Origin: Deltaproteobacteria bacterium
GTDB taxonomy: Bacteria; Lernaellota; Lernaellaia; JACKCT01
NCBI GenBank assembly: GCA_020633895.1
Contig: JACKCT010000001.1
Coordinates: forward strand, 124,001-188,000
DNA: 64,000 nucleotides
Direction: 5' to 3'
Made by a program: the position numbers and the translations under genes. Positions 31,756 to 41,700 of the stretch are shown here, piece by piece. Position 1 is the first letter of the stretch. The number at the start of each line of letters is the position of its first letter. Below the pieces are notes generated by a model. That model worked only from the letters and a program-made list of their open reading frames with translations, did no database searches and was not told the DNA's origin.

Positions 31756-33768
31756 ATGGTCCGACACGATTCCAGGAATCGAATCATCATTACCATGCTG
31801 GCGCTCGCGCTGGTCATGAGCCTTGCGGCCGGGTGCTCGTCGCCGTCCTCCGATCGGGCCGACGTGATCCAGGCGAAGAGCCTGAATGTGCGCCTGTCGG
31901 AGGATCAACGGGCCGAGTTTCTCCAGGCCTTCCGGGATGCGGTGTCCACGGGGCACGTCGAGATTCCGGCCACGTTGGACAAGATCAACGCCCTGGGCGT
32001 GACGCTCGAGGCGTTTTTGCCGCCGGAGAAGCCCGTGCTGGCCGCGGTCGCCAATCCGGACTTCGAAAAAGCCTTCAAGGCGGCGGTGAAGCGGGTCTCC
32101 GAGAATCCGACCTTCAAATCCAAAATGAAGGATCACATGGACCAGGTGCGCCTGAAGGTGGGCGTCATCAAGCAGATCCGGCCGATGAAGATCACCCCGG
32201 ACAACGAAGCCAAGAGCCTGAACTACCTGCGTCGCCGGGCGGAGATCGCCATCGACGGCTTCATCCTGGTCGACGACGGCAAGTTCAACTACCAGCTTCC
32301 CGAAGAGGTGCTTTATCGCGGCTTCGGCATGCGGGGCGAGCGCCGCTATACGGGCAAGGAACTGCATCGCCGGCAGCTTCGCGCGTTGGGCCGGGACGCG
32401 GGCATGGGCAGTGAGGGATGGAAGAAAGGCAGTCTCTATGCCTTCCGCACGCTGACCTACATCGAAAACGCCGAAAAAGGCGGCGAGCCGATCTACGCCT
32501 ACCGGGCCAAGAACATGCTGCCTCAGATGGATGCCGAGATGTTGAAGTGGTCGGCCACGATGAACGCCGATTATCTGGCCGACGCCGTGCAGCCCGACGG
32601 CACCTTCAACTACATCTACTACCCGGAAGAGAATAAGTACGAGGAGAAAAGCTACTCCATCGTGCGCCACGCCGGGTCGGTGTACGGCCTTTTCGACGCC
32701 TACAACCGCCTGGGCGATAAGAAGTACTACGAAGCCGGGCGCCGGGCGATGGACTATCTGCTCAAGTTCGCCGAATTTCCCGAGCAGACGCCCGAGATCG
32801 CGATCATCAAGCATCAAGGCAGTTCGAAGCTGGGCACCAACGCCCTGGCGGCCATGGCCTATGCCGTTATGCCCGAAGAGTTCATGACCGAGCAGGACAA
32901 GAAGTGGGCGGCCGGATTCGCCGAGTCCATCGTCTATTTCATGATGCCCGAAAAGGGGCTGTTCTATACGACCTACCAGCAGGCGTTGAAAAAGAAGCCG
33001 CCCCGCAAGCAGGCGCTCTATTTCCCCGGGGAGGCGATGCTGGCCCTGGTGCGCATCTATGAGCGGGACGGCGATCCCAAGTGGTTCGCCCATGCCAAGG
33101 ATATCGCGCCGGGTCAGGAAGAACTCTGGAAAAACGACGGGCACGAGCGCGTCGGCGACTACTGCTGGGTCGGCCAGGCCTTCGCCCGCATGGCGCGCTT
33201 GGAGACGGACCCGGCGCTGGCCCAACACTTCCGCGAGCTGGGCTATTCCCACGCCGACGCGGTGATCCTGCATCAGTTCGGTTCGAAGGAAAATCCGCGC
33301 TCGAAGCATTGGTATCGCAAGGATTACCTGGGCGGCGCGGATAACTCCCGGCCGCCGCGCACCACGCCGACGTCGGCCCGGGGCGAGTCGCTGTCCGAGA
33401 ACTATCTGACGGCGGTCTTCTTCAACGACGAGGAGAAGATCAAGGAATACGGCGAACACGCTCTCTGGGGAGTGCATTTCTGCACCAATAACCAGTACAC
33501 GGCGCAAAATAGCTGGTTCCTGCCGTATCCCGACAAGGCCAAGGGCGGCATCCGAGGCAGTCTCTACGCCCTGGACATCCGCATCGACTACAACCAGCAC
33601 GAGCTGTCGACGACGCTGAATACCCTGGGTGTCAGCCAGGCGGAAGCCGAGCATCTGGCGCGGCTGCGGCCGGATCTGAAGCCGGAAAATTTCCTGGCCA
33701 AACCGATTCCGGAAAAGCTGGTCGAACTGGGCGTGACCAACTGGCACCGCAGCAAGCACAAACGCTAA
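31756..33768 (+). CDS. Large lipoprotein with predicted alpha/alpha-toroid domain
   Basis: 670 residues. The lipobox LAAGC with Cys at about residue 27 follows a typical signal (IITMLALALVMSLAAGC). After a helical N-terminal region (residues 40-150), a long domain contains repeating helical hairpins with aromatic and Gly signatures (SIVRHAGSVYGLFDAYNRLGD, KLGTNALAAMAYAV, DYCWVGQAFARMARL in parts), as in six-hairpin glycosidase-like alpha/alpha barrels. Acidic residues that could be catalytic exist, but no family signature is certain. AAGGAGAGGG precedes the ATG. A terminator follows the stop. It is expected on the periplasmic face of a membrane. Confidence 0.75.
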   Translation: MVRHDSRNRIIITMLALALVMSLAAGCSSPSSDRADVIQAKSLNVRLSEDQRAEFLQAFRDAVSTGHVEIPATLDKINALGVTLEAFLPPEKPVLAAVANPDFEKAFKAAVKRVSENPTFKSKMKDHMDQVRLKVGVIKQIRPMKITPDNEAKSLNYLRRRAEIAIDGFILVDDGKFNYQLPEEVLYRGFGMRGERRYTGKELHRRQLRALGRDAGMGSEGWKKGSLYAFRTLTYIENAEKGGEPIYAYRAKNMLPQMDAEMLKWSATMNADYLADAVQPDGTFNYIYYPEENKYEEKSYSIVRHAGSVYGLFDAYNRLGDKKYYEAGRRAMDYLLKFAEFPEQTPEIAIIKHQGSSKLGTNALAAMAYAVMPEEFMTEQDKKWAAGFAESIVYFMMPEKGLFYTTYQQALKKKPPRKQALYFPGEAMLALVRIYERDGDPKWFAHAKDIAPGQEELWKNDGHERVGDYCWVGQAFARMARLETDPALAQHFRELGYSHADAVILHQFGSKENPRSKHWYRKDYLGGADNSRPPRTTPTSARGESLSENYLTAVFFNDEEKIKEYGEHALWGVHFCTNNQYTAQNSWFLPYPDKAKGGIRGSLYALDIRIDYNQHELSTTLNTLGVSQAEAEHLARLRPDLKPENFLAKPIPEKLVELGVTNWHRSKHKR

Positions 33769-33793
33769 TCAAACGCATCACCGAAAAAGCGAA

Positions 33794-33827
33794 CCCCCGC
33801 TCGGCGTCGGCCGGGCGGGGGTTTTTT
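33794..33827 (+). terminator. Rho-independent terminator
   Basis: Stem beginning CCCCCGC and closing GCGGGGG, followed by six T, 26 bp after the stop of the large lipoprotein gene. Confidence 0.88.
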
Positions 33828-33859
33828 GTATCTAGGGTTTTTCAGGACGCAGCGAACAA

Positions 33860-34010
33860 TCACACCTTCTCTCGGGCTACGCCCTTGCGAAAGTGTGGCA
33901 CCCATTGAGTTAGCGAAATTTGGAGCAAAGCGACGACTTTCGAGGGCGGTTCAACGACGCGCAAGCGTCAGAGATGCAAGGCATCTCCCAGCCCGTGCCG
34001 GCTACGGCAC
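33860..34010 (+). repeat. Dispersed repeat, family B copy 2
   Basis: Same orientation and block order as 29002-29150: CACACCTTC, GAAAGTGTGGCACCC, GGAGCAAAGCGAC and the AGATGC-AAG-GCATCT hairpin block. The two copies are most alike in these blocks and differ between them. It lies just after the terminator of the lipoprotein gene and just before a minus-strand terminator. Confidence 0.8.
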
Positions 34011-34048
34011 AAAAAAAAGCGATGCCGGAGGGGCAAGCCCAGCATCGC
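34011..34048 (-). terminator. Rho-independent terminator, minus strand
   Basis: Stem GCGATGC/GCATCGC with an inner GGGC/GCCC-type pairing, followed on the minus strand by eight T. It lies 275 bp beyond the stop of the minus-strand gene at 34324, so that transcript has a long 3' region or a separate small RNA ends here. Confidence 0.75.
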
Positions 34049-34131
34049 GAGAGGAGATTTGCCCTGCCGTCAACCGGAGTCGCCGGCATTGCGTTCTGAA
34101 AACATAGCAATCCATGTGCCAAGCAGGAGAA

Positions 34132-34242
34132 ATGATGTCCACTTTTGCGATGTCCTTGATGGACGGGCTTTTGCGCAAGGCGTTGAAACTCGGTGCCATT
34201 TTTGAGCCTCGAAAAATCGGGATCAGCGCCACGAAAATCTGA
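34132..34242 (+). CDS. Possible 36-residue small protein
   Basis: A short frame starts at paired ATG codons just after AGGAG (34125-34129; 5-nt spacing to the second ATG). It would encode an amphipathic, Lys/Leu-rich peptide (SLMDGLLRKALKLGAIF) and ends in TGA. It lies in the 275-bp stretch 34049-34323, which otherwise shows no gene. No homologue is recognised and the evidence is only the ribosome site and amphipathicity; it could be chance. Confidence 0.22.
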   Translation: MMSTFAMSLMDGLLRKALKLGAIFEPRKIGISATKI

Positions 34243-34323
34243 GACACGCCACAGATTTCTGCCGTGAAGATGTCGGAAATAGTTGTTTCTGTGCCAAATA
34301 TGGTTCGTGCTGGAATCGGAGTT

Positions 34324-35484
34324 TTAGGGCCTTGAAAGGCGGCGGATCGTGTAGCGGCGCTCGGCTTGGCGGGCGAATTGGCGGCAAAGGGCGCGCGTCA
34401 CGGGGGCGTGGACCTGGTTACACCAATCGGCCAGTTCCCGGGGTGGGGTGTCTTTTGCGTGGCGCACCGCCTCCGTCAGGCACCTGTCGCGAGGTGGCCC
34501 GGTGGGCAAGGAGAGGCATACGTCGATGGACTCGACGGGCAAGCTGCCTTTGTCGACAGGCGTTTCAGGAGAATTTGCAGGAGAATTTGCAGGAGAAGTT
34601 GCAAGAGAAAATGCCGGTGCATCGGCCTTGGAGGCCGTTGTCGGCGCCGGTTCTGGCCTTGACTCTCCCTCGATAGATGGGAGAGGGGAGAGCTTGCCTT
34701 CCGCGCCTCGTCGGCAGGCCGGTTGGTCGACGGGTCGCGCGTTGTCGCACCATTTCTTTCCGGCTTCGGCGCCTAATGTCTGGGCTTGGGCCTGTCCGAC
34801 ACCCTCGAAACACGTCGCACGCACCGGCTCGTCGGTCAATAAATCGCAGATCACGTACGCCGCCCCGGCGTCGCGGACACCCAAGCGATGGATGAACGCC
34901 CGATAGCACCCCGCTTGGTAGGCCTTGTGGGCTTGGCGGTGGCAGAATAGTTCGCCGTCCGAAACGCTACGTTCCGCGAGTGTCGACGCCACGTACGACA
35001 GGCACAGCGCCGCCTGCTCGACGGAGGACGGACCGAGCTTGCGGCACAAGGCCGCCGCCTCCTCCGAGTCCCGGCGAGCCAGGATCACGGCCCGGTCGAT
35101 GGAATCTTCGATGTTGATCTTCGGTTCGTTATTGATTGGGCCATCGGGTGCGTTCGCCTTGGCGACAGGCTCGGGAAACGTTTCGGGTATGGGCTTGTCG
35201 TCGGTTGGCGGCGAGGCCGGCAGGCGGCCGTCGAGGCAATAGGCACGCAGGGTCTCGTCGGTGATTTCACGACAGATGGCGGCGGCCTTTTCGGCATCTT
35301 TGTCCTTTTTCGCCGCAGCCCGCTCCAGCAGGCAGTAGTCGGCGGCGGGGGCATCGTACGTTGAGCAGGGGCGGGCCTCCCAGGCGGTTTTGCCGAGAAA
35401 AACCAATGCCACGAGGACGATCGCGCCTCCGACAACGACCATCGCCCGCCGACGTCCGGGACGCACCAGCCCCGCCTCGACCAT
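34324..35484 (-). CDS. Single-pass membrane protein with Cys-rich exported region
   Basis: About 386 residues from the ATG at 35484. One membrane helix (AMVVVGGAIVLVALVFLG, after RRR) is followed by an exported part with regularly spaced cysteines in helical segments (AAAICREITDETLRAYCLDG, AALCRKLGPSSVEQAALCLSY, ADWCNQVHAPVTRALCRQF), suggesting disulfide-linked helical repeats. A low-complexity Pro/Ala linker is encoded by 12-bp DNA repeats (34567-34614). No family is recognised. The start is uncertain: upstream in-frame GTG and TTG codons exist up to 35637, none with a good ribosome site. Confidence 0.6.
   Translation of the reverse strand: MVEAGLVRPGRRRAMVVVGGAIVLVALVFLGKTAWEARPCSTYDAPAADYCLLERAAAKKDKDAEKAAAICREITDETLRAYCLDGRLPASPPTDDKPIPETFPEPVAKANAPDGPINNEPKINIEDSIDRAVILARRDSEEAAALCRKLGPSSVEQAALCLSYVASTLAERSVSDGELFCHRQAHKAYQAGCYRAFIHRLGVRDAGAAYVICDLLTDEPVRATCFEGVGQAQAQTLGAEAGKKWCDNARPVDQPACRRGAEGKLSPLPSIEGESRPEPAPTTASKADAPAFSLATSPANSPANSPETPVDKGSLPVESIDVCLSLPTGPPRDRCLTEAVRHAKDTPPRELADWCNQVHAPVTRALCRQFARQAERRYTIRRLSRP
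34567..34614. repeat. 12-bp tandem repeat inside a coding region
   Basis: Four units of AGGAGAATTTGC, the first two identical and the third and fourth with one to a few changes. On the minus strand they encode the repeating Ala-Asn-Ser-Pro linker of the Cys-rich membrane protein. Because 12 is a multiple of three, copy-number change would alter linker length without frameshift. Confidence 0.8.
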
Positions 35485-35657
35485 ATCCGGATCGTATTTC
35501 GCCACGCCCTGAACGTACTGCGTCGCGCCGGTGGCGGGCAAGCCGCGCCGTTCGGACTCTCTTGAAACAAACCGTTCGGTTGACGTAGAGTCGGAGTCGC
35601 TTAACCAACTCACAATTTGTGCGAACGTCCAGCGCACGCGCGACCTTTGGAGCGCCG

Positions 35658-37478
35658 GTGAACGATCCTGTTCAAGTCGCCTACGACACCGTCCCCCGGC
35701 TTTTTGCCGATCGGGTTTCCCGGTACGGCGACCGGGTTGCGTTGCGTCGCAAGGAATTCGGGCTATGGCGGGCCTATTCGTGGACCGACTACGGCGCGCA
35801 GGTCGAGCTGGCGTTCTACGGCATGGCGGCCCTGGGCGTGGAGCCGGGCGAGTGCGTCGCGCTGATTAGTGAAAATCGACCCGAGTGGCTGTTCGTCGAT
35901 CTGGCGATCCTGCATCACGGCGCCATTACCGCCGCAGTCTACGTCACCAACGCCGCCTCCCAGGTCCATTACATCCTGGAACACAGCGAATCCCGCGTGT
36001 TTTTCGTGGAAAACGAAGAACAACTCGACAAATGGCTCGAGGTCCGCGACCGCCTGCCGGACTTGAAGCACGTCGTGGTCATGGACATGGACGGTCTCAA
36101 GCATTTCTCCGACCCGGCGGTCATGAGCTACGAGGAGTTTCTGGACCTTGGTCGACAGGAAAAGACGCGCCGTCCGAGCCTGTTCGAGGAACGCGCCGCC
36201 GCCGTTAAGGGCTTGGACCCGGCGATCATCGTCTACACCTCCGGCACGACCGGCCCGCCGAAAGGCGCCGTCCTGACGCATTCCAACCTGCTTTGGACCA
36301 CCGCGTCCATGGGCATGGCCAATCCCATGTTCGAGACGGATGAGGTGCTGAGCTTCCTGCCCCTGTGCCATATCGCCGAGCGCGTCATGACGACGTTCAA
36401 TCAGCTTACCTTCGGCTACACCGTCAATTTCGCCGAGAGCCTGGAGACCGTGCCCCAGAATCTGCGGGAGGTCTCGCCCACGGTGTTTTTCGCCGTTCCC
36501 CGCATCTGGGAGAAATTCGCCTCTCGTGTGTCGATCACGATGCGGGAGGCCGACTGGTCCAAGCGCGTGGCCTATCGTTGGGCCGAGCGGGTGGGGCGGG
36601 AATACGCTAAAAAGCGTGTCGCCGGCGAGCGGATTTCGTTTTTCGAGGAAACCTTGGCGAAGTTTGCCCACTTCGCCGTGCTGCATCCGCTCAAAAAACG
36701 CCTGGGTCTGGAACGGGTGCGTTTCGCCATTTCCGGCGCGGCGCCGATCTCCAAGGACATTCTGGAATTCTTCCACGGCATGGGCCTTTGGGTGCGGGAA
36801 GTTTACGGCCAAACCGAAGGGTCGGGTCCGGCGACGATTCATTACGCGGACCGGATCAAGCCGGGAACGGTGGGCCGCCCGATTCCCGGATGCGACGTTA
36901 AGATCGCGGAAGATGGAGAGATTCTCGTCCGCGGCGGCAATGTGTTCGCCGGATATTACAGGAATGAGGCAGCCACGCGTCAGACACTGGTTGACGGATG
37001 GCTCTATTCAGGCGATATAGGATGCGTCGATGACGAGGGGTTCCTTCGTATTACCGACCGCAAGAAAGACTTGATCATCAATGCGGCCGGGAAGAACATC
37101 GCCCCTCAGAACATCGAGAATCAGCTCAAAGCCAGTCCATACATCAATGACGCAGTGGCGATCGGGGATCGCCGGCCGTTTGTTACGGCTCTGATCCTGA
37201 TCGACGAGGAGCAGGTGGTGCAGTACGCCCAGCAACACCGCATCCCGTTCACCACCTATGCGTCCCTGGCGTCGAGTCCGGAGATTCGAGAGTTGATCGA
37301 TGGAGAAGTCAAAGCCGTGAACGCTCAGTTGGCCCGAGTGGAACAAGTCAAGGCGTTCACGATTTTGTCGAAGCGGCTGGAGCAGGAGGACGGCGAATTG
37401 ACGCCGACCATGAAAGTCAAACGTCAGAAGATCGCCGAACTGTACGGAGACGTGATTGAGGCGCTTTACCGACGCTAG
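35658..37478 (+). CDS. Long-chain fatty-acid-CoA ligase (AMP-forming)
   Basis: 606 residues. The AMP-binding motif is IIVYTSGTTGPPKGAVLTHSN (in two parts), then YGQTEGSG, and the hinge region YSGDIG...RITDRKKDLIINAAGKNI. The length and ENQLKASPYINDAVAIGD segment match long-chain acyl-CoA synthetases of the FadD15 type. It activates fatty acids to acyl-CoA through an acyl-adenylate. The GTG start has GGAG nine bases upstream. It is divergent from the Cys-rich membrane gene and its end lies within 26 bp of the barrel protein start, so read-through into the envelope operon is likely. Confidence 0.93.
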   Translation: MNDPVQVAYDTVPRLFADRVSRYGDRVALRRKEFGLWRAYSWTDYGAQVELAFYGMAALGVEPGECVALISENRPEWLFVDLAILHHGAITAAVYVTNAASQVHYILEHSESRVFFVENEEQLDKWLEVRDRLPDLKHVVVMDMDGLKHFSDPAVMSYEEFLDLGRQEKTRRPSLFEERAAAVKGLDPAIIVYTSGTTGPPKGAVLTHSNLLWTTASMGMANPMFETDEVLSFLPLCHIAERVMTTFNQLTFGYTVNFAESLETVPQNLREVSPTVFFAVPRIWEKFASRVSITMREADWSKRVAYRWAERVGREYAKKRVAGERISFFEETLAKFAHFAVLHPLKKRLGLERVRFAISGAAPISKDILEFFHGMGLWVREVYGQTEGSGPATIHYADRIKPGTVGRPIPGCDVKIAEDGEILVRGGNVFAGYYRNEAATRQTLVDGWLYSGDIGCVDDEGFLRITDRKKDLIINAAGKNIAPQNIENQLKASPYINDAVAIGDRRPFVTALILIDEEQVVQYAQQHRIPFTTYASLASSPEIRELIDGEVKAVNAQLARVEQVKAFTILSKRLEQEDGELTPTMKVKRQKIAELYGDVIEALYRR

Positions 37479-37503
37479 CGGGAACCGGTCTTTCGCATCC
37501 TGG

Positions 37504-38754
37504 ATGCGGATCTGGTTCCTGGCCCTTCTGGTGCTCGCCCTGGCGGCATCCACGGCCTTGGCGGACTTTCCCCGGCAGACGGGGGAGGACGACGATGACG
37601 CGGATGACGGCTCGGACGATGACGATGACGGGGAAATCGACTGGGGTGAGCACGAGCTCGATCATGAGCTGAACGTGCCGTGGGACTATCCGTCCGAGTA
37701 CATCCAGCGGCCGCTGGTCTACAACAAGCGCGTCACGGAGTTCAGTGTCGGCTTCTCGTACAAGTCGGCCAAGTACTACTACGACGAGGACGGCAACCTG
37801 GTCGAGGGCGGCTTCCAGACCAAGAAGCAGACCTTCGACTTCATGTTCGGCATGGGACTGACCGATCGCTGGTCGTTCCGGATCAATTTCCCGTTCGTCT
37901 ACAAAAAGACGCGGATTTCCGATCCGGACTCGCCCAACTATCGGACCGGCCAGTCGAATGTGTACGGCACGCTGGGCGAGGAGGCGATCGCCGATCACCT
38001 CGACCAAAACGAGGTCTGGGATCTGTGGAACGCGGACCTGCCTTGGCTGGGGGACATCGACCTTTGGACGGGCTACAGCCTCTGGCAGAAGCTCGAACCC
38101 ACGCGCAGCCTGATCGCCGAGTTGAATTTCAACATCCCCACCGCCAACGATAACCCCCGTCGCGGCACCGAAATCCGCAACTATCTGGGCGACGGTACCC
38201 CGGACCTCTACCTGGGGTTGGGTTACAAGCACGAGCAGTGGAAATTCTCCTTTGAAGGTCACGCGGGATACAACATTCGGATGAAAGCGGACACCAAGCA
38301 TTCTCCCGGCACCCTCGACCCGGCCGACGAGGTCAAGGCCGACGGCGAGATCGCCTTCCAGATTCCCGAGGTGCAGCCTCTGTGGAACACCATGGCGATC
38401 GTGGTGGCCGGACACTACCGCGAGCGCGTCGGCAACTTCCGATGGGAAGAGACGACCGAATTCGACTACGTCGATTCCACCATCCGCCGGGACCGCCGGG
38501 GCAACACCCTCGAATTCGACGACACGCCGGGCTACCTGGCCAGCGTCGAACCCAAGGTCATCTTCGAAAAGCCTGAATGGTGGGGCTTCGACTGGTTTGA
38601 CGGCGACTGGATCTTCTTCGCGGATATCCCGGTGGCGGGACAACAGAGCTTCTTGCCCGTGTCCAGAAGCTTCTACTACCCGCCTTACGAACTCGAACAC
38701 TATGAGGCGGTGGGCATCACCTACGGTCTCAGCTTGGTCAAGAGGTGGCAATAA
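37504..38754 (+). CDS. Outer-membrane beta-barrel protein with acidic N-terminal linker
   Basis: 416 residues from ATG; an in-frame TTG at 37456 with GGAG upstream would add 16 residues and overlap the ligase gene. The signal peptide (IWFLALLVLALAASTALA) is followed by an Asp-rich linker (EDDDDADDGSDDDDDGE), then alternating strands with many Tyr, Phe and Trp (EFSVGFSYKSAKYYYDEDG, FDFMFGMGLTDRWSFRINFPF), typical of a transporter-like barrel. The C-terminus GLSLVKRWQ lacks a terminal Phe. Its stop overlaps the start of the 1112-residue protein (TAATG), so the two are translationally coupled. Confidence 0.78.
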   Translation: MRIWFLALLVLALAASTALADFPRQTGEDDDDADDGSDDDDDGEIDWGEHELDHELNVPWDYPSEYIQRPLVYNKRVTEFSVGFSYKSAKYYYDEDGNLVEGGFQTKKQTFDFMFGMGLTDRWSFRINFPFVYKKTRISDPDSPNYRTGQSNVYGTLGEEAIADHLDQNEVWDLWNADLPWLGDIDLWTGYSLWQKLEPTRSLIAELNFNIPTANDNPRRGTEIRNYLGDGTPDLYLGLGYKHEQWKFSFEGHAGYNIRMKADTKHSPGTLDPADEVKADGEIAFQIPEVQPLWNTMAIVVAGHYRERVGNFRWEETTEFDYVDSTIRRDRRGNTLEFDDTPGYLASVEPKVIFEKPEWWGFDWFDGDWIFFADIPVAGQQSFLPVSRSFYYPPYELEHYEAVGITYGLSLVKRWQ

Positions 38755-41700
38755 TGCGTCATGTCACCAAAATGATCGGGCGGTGGGGCTGGAGCCGACG
38801 CATTCTGGCGATGGCGTTGCTGATCGCCATGGCCGTCGGCGTGGGCGCCGAAAGTGCTCAGGCGACCTGGATCCTCTTTCCGGACGGCACCAACCATCCG
38901 GAATTGGACTGGAAGTACGTCGAAACCGAGCATTTCAACATTTACTACTATCCGGAAGTCGAGAACACGGCCCGGCGCCTGTACGCCGTCGCCGAGCAGA
39001 TCTACGATTCGGTCTCGGGCTATTACAACTACGAGATGGATCGCAAGATCAACGTCACCATTCTCGACACCGAGGACTACGCGAACGGTTGGGCGGCCTA
39101 TAACTTCAACTGGATCACGATCTGGGCCACCAACCTGTACGCCGTGACCCGCGGACGCTCCAACTGGGTGGACGACGTCTTCGCCCATGAGTTGACGCAC
39201 ATCGTTTCGCTGCACGCCGCGGCCAACTTCCGAGGCAACCTGTTGGGGCTGCTGATCGGCGGGTCGCGCACCTCGCGCAAGCACAACTTCGACGCGGGCT
39301 TCGGCCTGTTGTGGGGCTCCGAGCGCCTGCCCACCTGGATCGTGGAAGGCTCGGCTCAGTACAACTCCACGTTATACGGCGGTGACATCCGCGACGCCCA
39401 TCGCGAAATGGTCACAAGAACGGCCTATTACGAAGACAATCTGTTGACCATCGATCAGATGTCCATCCTGCGAGACGGCAACAGTTTGCAGGGCGAAATG
39501 GTCTACAACCAAGGCATGTCCATGAATATGTTCTTGGGCGAGACCTGGGGCCTGGATACTACGGCGAAGATCTGGCACACGGCCGGTCTGACCAACTACA
39601 CGTCCTACAATTCCCTGCTCGAAAAAGAGTTGGGCCTGTCCAAGGACGAGTTGTACGCTAAGTGGAAGGAATACCTGGCCGTCAAGTATCAGCGCGAGGT
39701 GGGACGCCTGCTGGGCGGAAACGAAGTGGCCGGCTACAAGCTCAAGCTCTTCCACCAGGATCCGCCCGACGACCAGATGAACGTCTGGGATAAATGGCAC
39801 GAGGGTCTGGCCAACTTCCACGTCCAGTACAGCCCGGACGGCGAGTACATCTCGCTGGCCAGCTCCCATGGACCGGACCAGAACTGGCGCGCCAAGCTCT
39901 ACATCAAGAAGACCAGCCCGGATCCGACCGACATCAACTCGGGCAAGATCCAGGAGATCGGCAAGCTCGACGGCGAGTCGCCCTTCAGTTGGTCGCCGGA
40001 CTCGAAGAAGATCGTCTATTCGAAGGGTTCGGACACCGATTACCAGTTCTACTATTACTACGATCTGTGGGTGTACGACGTTGACTCGGAGGAGGATCAG
40101 CAGATCACCTTCGACCTGCGCGCCACGCAGCCCTCGTGGAGCCCGCTGGGCGACAAAATCGCCTTCATCATCAACGAAGACGGCCAGCACAAGTTGGCGG
40201 TGATGGACTACCCGGGCCTGTCGGGACATCACGTCATTCTGGATTTCAAGGACGACACCCAGTTCGGCTTCCCGACCTGGTCGCCGGACGGATCCCAACT
40301 GGCGTTCTTTATGTATCGCCACGGCCAGCAGGACGTCTGGATCTGCGACAACGACGGCGCCAACCTGCGTCCGCTGACCTACGATCGCTTTGACGACCGC
40401 GACACGAGTTGGTCGCCCGACGGCCAGCACGTCGTGTTCTCGTCCGATCGCAACGGCGTGTTCAACATCTATCAGGTCAACGTCAAGACGGGCAAAGTGA
40501 CTCAGTTGACGGACGTGATTTCGGGCGCTTTCATGCCTCATATCAAGTCCGACGGCTCGTCGCTGACCTACTCCTACTACACCTCCTACGGCTACCGTCC
40601 CTACGAGCTGCCGACCTCGTCGTGGCTCAACCGGTCGGTGGACGAGTTCCAGATGGACGTCACCCCCGCCGAGATTCAGGCGAACCTGACGACCACGGTG
40701 CCCATTCCCGAGATCAAGGGCCGCGACTACAGCGTCTTTGACGGATTCGGCTCGCTGATTCCGATCAACAAGAATCACGCGGGCACGTGGGTTTGGATTC
40801 CGTTCGTCAGCTACGAGGACGCCCGCCTGCAGGTCGGCGCCCAGTTCGTCATGTCCGACGCGGTCGACAAGAACAACATCACCGCCTACGTCTACGTGGG
40901 TGAAGAGCAGCGGTACTCGGTCTTCTACGAGAACTACATGCTGCCGGTGACGACGTTCCTGTCCTTGCACCGGATCTTCCCGGCGACCGCCACCGACTTC
41001 GAGGTTTTCGACTTCAACGTCAATGCCAACTTCGACGCCAGTTTCTACTTCGTCGGACTGCGTTGGCAGGATTGGTCGCTGTCCTACAACTACCAGGACA
41101 TCCGGGTCGAGCAGCCCAATATCCGCACGCGCCAGTTCACCAGCCGTTCCTACGAGTTGTCGGTCAACAAGAGCACCGTGCCGGGCAACATCGATTCGGG
41201 CATCAACCCTCGCGGCGGCCATGCCTTGTACGCCCGCGTCGAGTACGGTTCGCCCAATCTGCACGAGCCGTTCACCGGCGCCCCGATGGGCGGCGACGTG
41301 GCCGATTTCTTCGGCGATCCCGCGGTGATCACCCTGGAGGAGGCTCGTCATTATCCGGACGAGAACTACCTGCTCACCGACTACGGGTTCACGAAGTTCG
41401 AGGTCAACTATCGCAACTACATTCCCTTCCCGTTCTGGGATCTGTCGGACCTGAACGACACGTTGCCGATCAAGGGATGGGATTGGGAGAATCTCAACTT
41501 TGAGCGGTGGAAGCGCGCCCGGCACACGTTGGCCCTCAAGGCTCGCGTGGGATACGTCCATTCGACGATTCCCGAAGGCTTCGGCTACGGCAACTCCTTC
41601 GGCCGCGTGAACTTCTACGATCGATTCACCGGCGGCGGTCTGTTCGTCTCGGGTCTGGGCGTCTTCTCGGACAACGGCGCCTTCCTGGGCTACGAAAACT

